A DNA stretch of 33,170 bases from a virus, in IMG/VR virus record IMGVR_UViG_3300023295_000001, positions 1-33,170 of that record; one strand, 5' to 3'. Shown here one piece after another: positions 29,412 through 33,170 of this stretch. A program made the translations under genes and the position numbers. A model generated the notes under the pieces. It was not told the DNA's origin and did not search any database. It worked only from the letters and a program-made list of their open reading frames with translations. How positions within the stretch are numbered: position 1 is the first letter of the stretch; each line of letters opens with the position of its first letter.

Positions 29412-29608
29412 AAATAGATACAAACAAAATAATAAAAAAGTATTTCAAAAAATATGAACACATTAAACCAAAAACCAAAAGAATCATTGGAATTAGTTTA
29501 ATCTGTTTTGGTTTTACTCAATTCATAAATCCCTTTGTTTCCGGGTTATGTATAATCGCAGTGGGATATAAATTAATAATTGATTCAAGAAAAGACTTAA
29601 ATATTTAA
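29408..29608 (+). CDS. Small two-helix membrane protein, 66 aa
   Basis: Basic N-terminus, then a hydrophobic hairpin (IIGISLICFGFTQFINPFVS, then GLCIIAVGYKLII). Its last codons (AAAGACTTAAATATTTAA) also form the TATA region for the virion operon at 29631. Confidence 0.55.
   Translation: MKIDTNKIIKKYFKKYEHIKPKTKRIIGISLICFGFTQFINPFVSGLCIIAVGYKLIIDSRKDLNI
29590..29608 (+). promoter_or_regulatory. P1-like promoter of the virion operon
   Basis: AAAAGACTTAAATATTTAAATA spans about 29589-29610. Its first 14 bases match the core of promoter P1 (AAAAGACTTAAATA). TATA to the ATG at 29631 is about 28 nt. Confidence 0.55.
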
Positions 29609-29630
29609 ATAACAAGATAGTAACTAATGT

Positions 29631-30293
29631 ATGAAAAAGGTTGTCTTATTCCTAATTGTATTCTCCTTACTTTGTGTTCCGTTGATTTCTGCGTCCGAAA
29701 GGGATTGTTCCCAGTTTTCTGATCCAATTATGAAGAACGATTCAATTGAACTTACACAGGTATGTACAACCTGTAGTTATGTTAATTTAACATATATCAC
29801 CATTTCAAATGGGACTTCAATTCCCTATAATAGTGCAATGAGTAAGTCCGACATACATTTTTCTTATACTTATTCTCCACAACTTGAAGGGAGATATTTT
29901 TTTGGGGTCAAAGGTGACAAGGACGGAGTAGTCAAAACCGAATGTTTCTTTTTTGACGTAACCGCAAATGGGAACGATTCTCCCGCAGGTTCAACCATTA
30001 ATATGTTTGTTATAATTTTCTTAATCTTTGTTGGAGGAATGTTAGGATTATTACTTTACACAATCTTTCACTTAATACAATGGGATTTTGATGCAAATGA
30101 TTTAATAATAAATGTTTCAACTTATTTTGTTATGTTTGCAGCTTATATTCTAGGAAAAACATATTTGGGTAATTCTTTCATAGACGACTTTTTAGTTTGG
30201 TTAATTGGAGTTGGTGGTTTAACAATGGTTATCCTCCCAATAATTGCATTTTTCATTTCATATGTTAAAGGAGGACTAAAGTCAAATGAATAA
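29631..30293 (+). CDS. Secreted-domain membrane protein, first gene of the virion operon, 220 aa
   Basis: Signal peptide (MKKVVLFLIVFSLLCVPLIS), an external beta-rich domain with several cysteines (C26, C45, C48, C105 region), then three to four membrane helices from about residue 124. Beside the adhesin and capsid-like genes in the closed circle, so a virion envelope protein is plausible. The GGAGGA before 30286 lies in its end. Confidence 0.7.
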   Translation: MKKVVLFLIVFSLLCVPLISASERDCSQFSDPIMKNDSIELTQVCTTCSYVNLTYITISNGTSIPYNSAMSKSDIHFSYTYSPQLEGRYFFGVKGDKDGVVKTECFFFDVTANGNDSPAGSTINMFVIIFLIFVGGMLGLLLYTIFHLIQWDFDANDLIINVSTYFVMFAAYILGKTYLGNSFIDDFLVWLIGVGGLTMVILPIIAFFISYVKGGLKSNE

Positions 30294-30516
30294 AGAAAAA
30301 GATTATAGTACCTTTAAAGTTTCAAGGAAATTAATGGAAGCGATAAATGGGACAAAGAGGAGAAATGTTCAAATTGAATTATCCAAAGATGCTGGACATA
30401 GAGTTCCTCCACCCCCAAAAGTAAGTGTTCAAAGATATATTGCATTAGAGTTATCAAGATCCAATATGAGATTTAATATAAAAGATTGGGAGAAAGTTGT
30501 AAATGGTAAATACTAA
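30286..30516 (+). CDS. Small soluble protein, 76 aa
   Basis: Charged, with a Pro run (RVPPPPKVS) and a helix SVQRYIALELSRSNMR. The N-terminal STFKVSRKLMEAIN is faintly ribbon-helix-helix-like. Overlaps both neighbours. Not recognised. Confidence 0.55.
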   Translation: MNKEKDYSTFKVSRKLMEAINGTKRRNVQIELSKDAGHRVPPPPKVSVQRYIALELSRSNMRFNIKDWEKVVNGKY

Positions 30517-31006
30517 AGGACAAACAGACGTGATTTATTTCATAGTGGCAGTTGTAGCTTTATTAATTCTAGCACCAATTATGTTGAAAGTAGTAAATAC
30601 TTCCTTAACTGCGTTCTCTGGAGCAATAAACACCACTTCCCCTGATGCATCAACTAATGTGGACTTCGTTCACACAACTTTTCTTAATTTCTGGGATTGG
30701 TTAATTGCAATTGGATTTTTAGTGAATGTGATAATGTTATTTGTATTTAGTTTCATGGTAGATAGTCATCCAATATTTTCATTGTTCTACTTCATAAGTG
30801 CAATAATTGCATTAATGTTTTCCCACACAGTTACAGCTCCAATTTCAACAATATTCGGATTGGATTCATTTGCAACAGAAGTTTTAGATCTTCCGATAAC
30901 TGATTTCATTGTGACTAACTTTGATTTGTTATTACTTGGAATAATAATCCTTACTGGAATTATAATGTATGGAAAGTTTAGAAGCGGGAGTAGTTTTGAA
31001 AGATGA
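30503..31006 (+). CDS. Four-helix membrane protein with KGQ leader, 167 aa
   Basis: N-terminus MVNTKGQTDVIYFIVAVVAL resembles a class III (prepilin-type) leader with KGQ before a long hydrophobic stretch; three more membrane helices follow (about 63-83, 88-110, 138-156). A four-helix protein is unusual for a pilin, so a virion membrane component is more likely. Overlaps the adhesin start (ATGA). Confidence 0.65.
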   Translation: MVNTKGQTDVIYFIVAVVALLILAPIMLKVVNTSLTAFSGAINTTSPDASTNVDFVHTTFLNFWDWLIAIGFLVNVIMLFVFSFMVDSHPIFSLFYFISAIIALMFSHTVTAPISTIFGLDSFATEVLDLPITDFIVTNFDLLLLGIIILTGIIMYGKFRSGSSFER

Positions 31007-33170
31007 ATAAGAAATTTTTAATCTTAATGATTATGGGAATATTGTTATTAGCAACTGTAAGTGCATTTGAATTTGATAACGTTGGACAGTATGACCCAAA
31101 CACAAGAACAATGACAATCGTTAATGGGTTTGGTTTAGGCGCAGATATTGCTACAATACAATTAACTTCTTCATTACATGAAAAGGTTCCTGCTGGATAT
31201 GGACAAGTAGCACAATTTAATATGGCTGTCTTTGACGATTATAATCAAGCATTTAAAGAATTAGAATTATATCATAGAGGAAATGGTAATGGTGGAAATG
31301 GTAATGGTGGAAATGGTAATGGTGGAAATGGTAATGGACAATTTAATCGTGATTATGAATGGAAATTTAAAACAACAGAAAAAACAAAAGTAGACGATTG
31401 GGTTGAAGAATGTTATACAAATCAAACAACAGGAAATGAAACTTGCATAATGGTTATTGATGGATGGCATTGGGAATGGTTACCTGTCTGGGAAACAATA
31501 CATAATTCAGATTGGATGGAGGGGGATGTTTTAACAGTTGGATTATTTACAATTGTTGAAGTAAATGATAGTGTTGAATGGATTCCAAATTTCTTTGGAG
31601 TAAGGATTGATGAATGGGCAACTTGGACTGCAGATTTGAATGTAGATTTAGTAAATTATTGGAAATTGGATAATAATATTTTAACAGATAGTGTCGGTTC
31701 AAATGATGGAACAAATTCAGGTTCAACAAATATAAGTGGAAAAATTATTTCTGCAAGAAGTTTTGATGGAACTAATGATTATATTACAACTTCTGTAACA
31801 AGTGAAATAATTTATCATGATTCAACTGTTTCTATGTGGGTTTATAGAAAAGAAAATGGGGGAGCAATATTTACCCAAAGATATTCGTTAGATGGAGGGG
31901 TAGTTTTTAATGTTGGAGTTCAAAATGGAAAAGTTAATTTTTGGTTGAGAAATAATACAGGTGGGGGTGTAAGACAACTAAGTGGAGCAACTACAATGAA
32001 TAATGATGAATGGAATTTTATAACAACAACTTTGAGTGGAACAAATATGAGTGTATGGCTTAATGGTGTTTATGATGGTTCAGCAACATATACAGGAGGA
32101 ACATGGAATAATGCAGATAATCAAGTTATAGGGGGAAATGCGGGTAGTGGAGATTCTGGAAATAGTGTTACAGAATTTTTCAATGGTTCTGTTGATGAAA
32201 TAGGAATTTGGGATAGAGCATTAACTGGAGCAGAAATAACACAACTATATAATGGTGGGAGTGGGATAATTTATCCTACTCGTGTTTTTAGAATTATACT
32301 AAACTCCCCAGCAGATTCCTCAATTTCAGATACAAATTTAATAACTTTCAACGCAACTGCAAAGATAACTGACGGAGCAACATTAACTAATATGAGTTTA
32401 TGGACTAATGAAACAGGGAATTGGGAAGAAAAAGAAATATTTAATATTACTGAAACAATAACTGGTGATTTTAACAATGAAGATAATGCTTTTGATAATA
32501 ATGTAACAACTTGGGCAGATTCTCCAAGATTTTTAATTTCAACAAGTCCTTCAGTAACTACAAAAACTATTGGTAAAATAGGAGAAGGAGAATATTATGT
32601 AGAAACTGTTGAATCAATTGGAGCAATAAGATTAGATTGGTCTTCTATTGGAATTTACACTAATTATAATGTTTATTTAGAATCTTATGATGGTTCTTCT
32701 TGGAATAATGAAGGACAACTCTTACAAGGACAATATTTAACTTCAACTAATTCAGGAAATTTAACAGTAGGAAGTTTTAATAATATAACAACTTTAAACA
32801 AAAAAGTGTCTGGGATAAGAATAAAGTTTTCCTTAGATGATGTTGGTAGTTATGGTGGAAGTAAATATGCTACTCTTTATGTAAATGAATCTAAAGGTAT
32901 AGAAATAGGAAATATAGATTATCAAATATTAACTAAAACATTCTCTCGTACAATAACAGATGACATTATCTGGAATGTTCAAGCATGTGATTCAGATGGA
33001 GATTGTGGATTTGCGACAAGTAATTATAGTTTAACTATTGACACATCCGCTCCAACAATAAATATAATTTCTCCTACAGGAACTTATGATTCATTAGTTT
33101 CTGGAGATACATTATATCTTTCAGGTTTTGCAAACGACTCTAATATGGATACTTGTTGGTATGATTACAA
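31003..33170 (+). CDS. LamG adhesin, variant B, 5-prime part (cut by the window end)
   Basis: Signal peptide MNKKFLILMIMGILLLATVSA, a beta domain interrupted by a GNGNG linker, and the connector EWIPNFFGVRIDEWATW. Then a LamG jelly roll (NYWKL to EITQLYNGG) different from variant A, and a discoidin (F5/8 type C)-like segment (AFDNNVTTWADSP, then IRIKFSLDD). From 33044 the sequence is identical to 1300-1426, so the gene continues as at 1427-3017, giving 1252 aa. Shares both ends with variant A, which has Ig-like domains instead of the discoidin-like part. Likely determines host binding. Confidence 0.88.
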   Translation, partial: MNKKFLILMIMGILLLATVSAFEFDNVGQYDPNTRTMTIVNGFGLGADIATIQLTSSLHEKVPAGYGQVAQFNMAVFDDYNQAFKELELYHRGNGNGGNGNGGNGNGGNGNGQFNRDYEWKFKTTEKTKVDDWVEECYTNQTTGNETCIMVIDGWHWEWLPVWETIHNSDWMEGDVLTVGLFTIVEVNDSVEWIPNFFGVRIDEWATWTADLNVDLVNYWKLDNNILTDSVGSNDGTNSGSTNISGKIISARSFDGTNDYITTSVTSEIIYHDSTVSMWVYRKENGGAIFTQRYSLDGGVVFNVGVQNGKVNFWLRNNTGGGVRQLSGATTMNNDEWNFITTTLSGTNMSVWLNGVYDGSATYTGGTWNNADNQVIGGNAGSGDSGNSVTEFFNGSVDEIGIWDRALTGAEITQLYNGGSGIIYPTRVFRIILNSPADSSISDTNLITFNATAKITDGATLTNMSLWTNETGNWEEKEIFNITETITGDFNNEDNAFDNNVTTWADSPRFLISTSPSVTTKTIGKIGEGEYYVETVESIGAIRLDWSSIGIYTNYNVYLESYDGSSWNNEGQLLQGQYLTSTNSGNLTVGSFNNITTLNKKVSGIRIKFSLDDVGSYGGSKYATLYVNESKGIEIGNIDYQILTKTFSRTITDDIIWNVQACDSDGDCGFATSNYSLTIDTSAPTINIISPTGTYDSLVSGDTLYLSGFANDSNMDTCWYDY
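31279..31338 (+). repeat. Four 15-bp tandem repeats (Gly-Asn linker)
   Basis: GGAAATGGTAATGGT four times, encoding GNGNG units; a flexible hinge in the stem of the adhesin that can change length in frame. Confidence 0.9.
31544..31652 (+). repeat. Left shared arm, copy 2
   Basis: Identical to bases 1-109. Sequence to its left is common to both adhesin variants if the genome is circular. Confidence 0.97.
33044..33170 (+). repeat. Right shared arm, copy 2
   Basis: 127 bp identical to 1300-1426, running to the last base of the window; one mismatch (33043 against 1299) precedes it. Confidence 0.97.

Overview
The window looks like the complete genome of an archaeal virus or virus-like element, most probably related to the spindle-shaped viruses (fusellovirus, halspivirus and thaspivirus types). 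Archaeal origin is inferred from TATA boxes of the TTTAAATA type that lie about 25 nt upstream of many start codons (leaderless transcripts), from strong GGAGG ribosome sites inside operons, and from the virion proteins. The DNA is AT-rich, with tightly packed small genes, many in ATGA or TGATG overlaps. There is no rRNA, ribosomal protein, polymerase or CRISPR array. A DPANN-type host is a guess from composition and signal-peptide style, not shown.

The two ends of the window tell one story. Bases 1-109 repeat 31544-31652 exactly, and the last 127 bases repeat 1300-1426 exactly. Both fall inside one large LamG adhesin gene. Closing the sequence on itself restores an open adhesin frame of 1185 codons (variant A, genome 31,543 bp) or 1252 codons (variant B, 31,744 bp). 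The simplest reading is a circular genome sampled with two alternative receptor-binding cassettes between identical flanks.

Layout: (i) 29631-33170 continuing into 1-5252: virion module with membrane proteins, the adhesin, two paralogous two-helix major-capsid-like proteins, and small basic DNA-binding candidates. (ii) 5321-6274, minus strand: five small, mostly membrane genes. (iii) 6427-7563: minimal tyrosine integrase and small neighbours, ending in a palindrome cluster between convergent genes. (iv) 7648-9247, minus strand: P-loop ATPase with a C-terminal helix-turn-helix and two partners. (v) 9342-14196: zinc-ribbon and winged-helix regulators, then a 792-residue Ser/Gly-rich protein and further probable structural or membrane proteins. 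(vi) 14267-19117: secreted fibre with YadA-head-like and GIGTT repeats, a probable seven-bladed propeller, and a secreted protein. (vii) 19176-23700: small genes, two structured non-coding stretches flanking a PD-(D/E)XK nuclease, and a replicative helicase-like ATPase. (viii) 23734-29608: two secreted proteins, a cytosine and an adenine DNA methyltransferase, and many tiny zinc-ribbon, helix-turn-helix and membrane proteins.

Two promoter types are each present twice in opposite orientations. P1 (28 bp identical) drives 6274(-) and 9342(+). P2 (45 of 47 bp identical) drives 9247(-) and 12988(+). P1 and P2 sit back to back at 9250-9327, which looks like a regulatory switch joining the regulator operon to the ATPase and structural operons. 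The least explained parts are the adhesin cassette exchange, the RNA-like islands around the nuclease, and the 7574-7648 palindromes.
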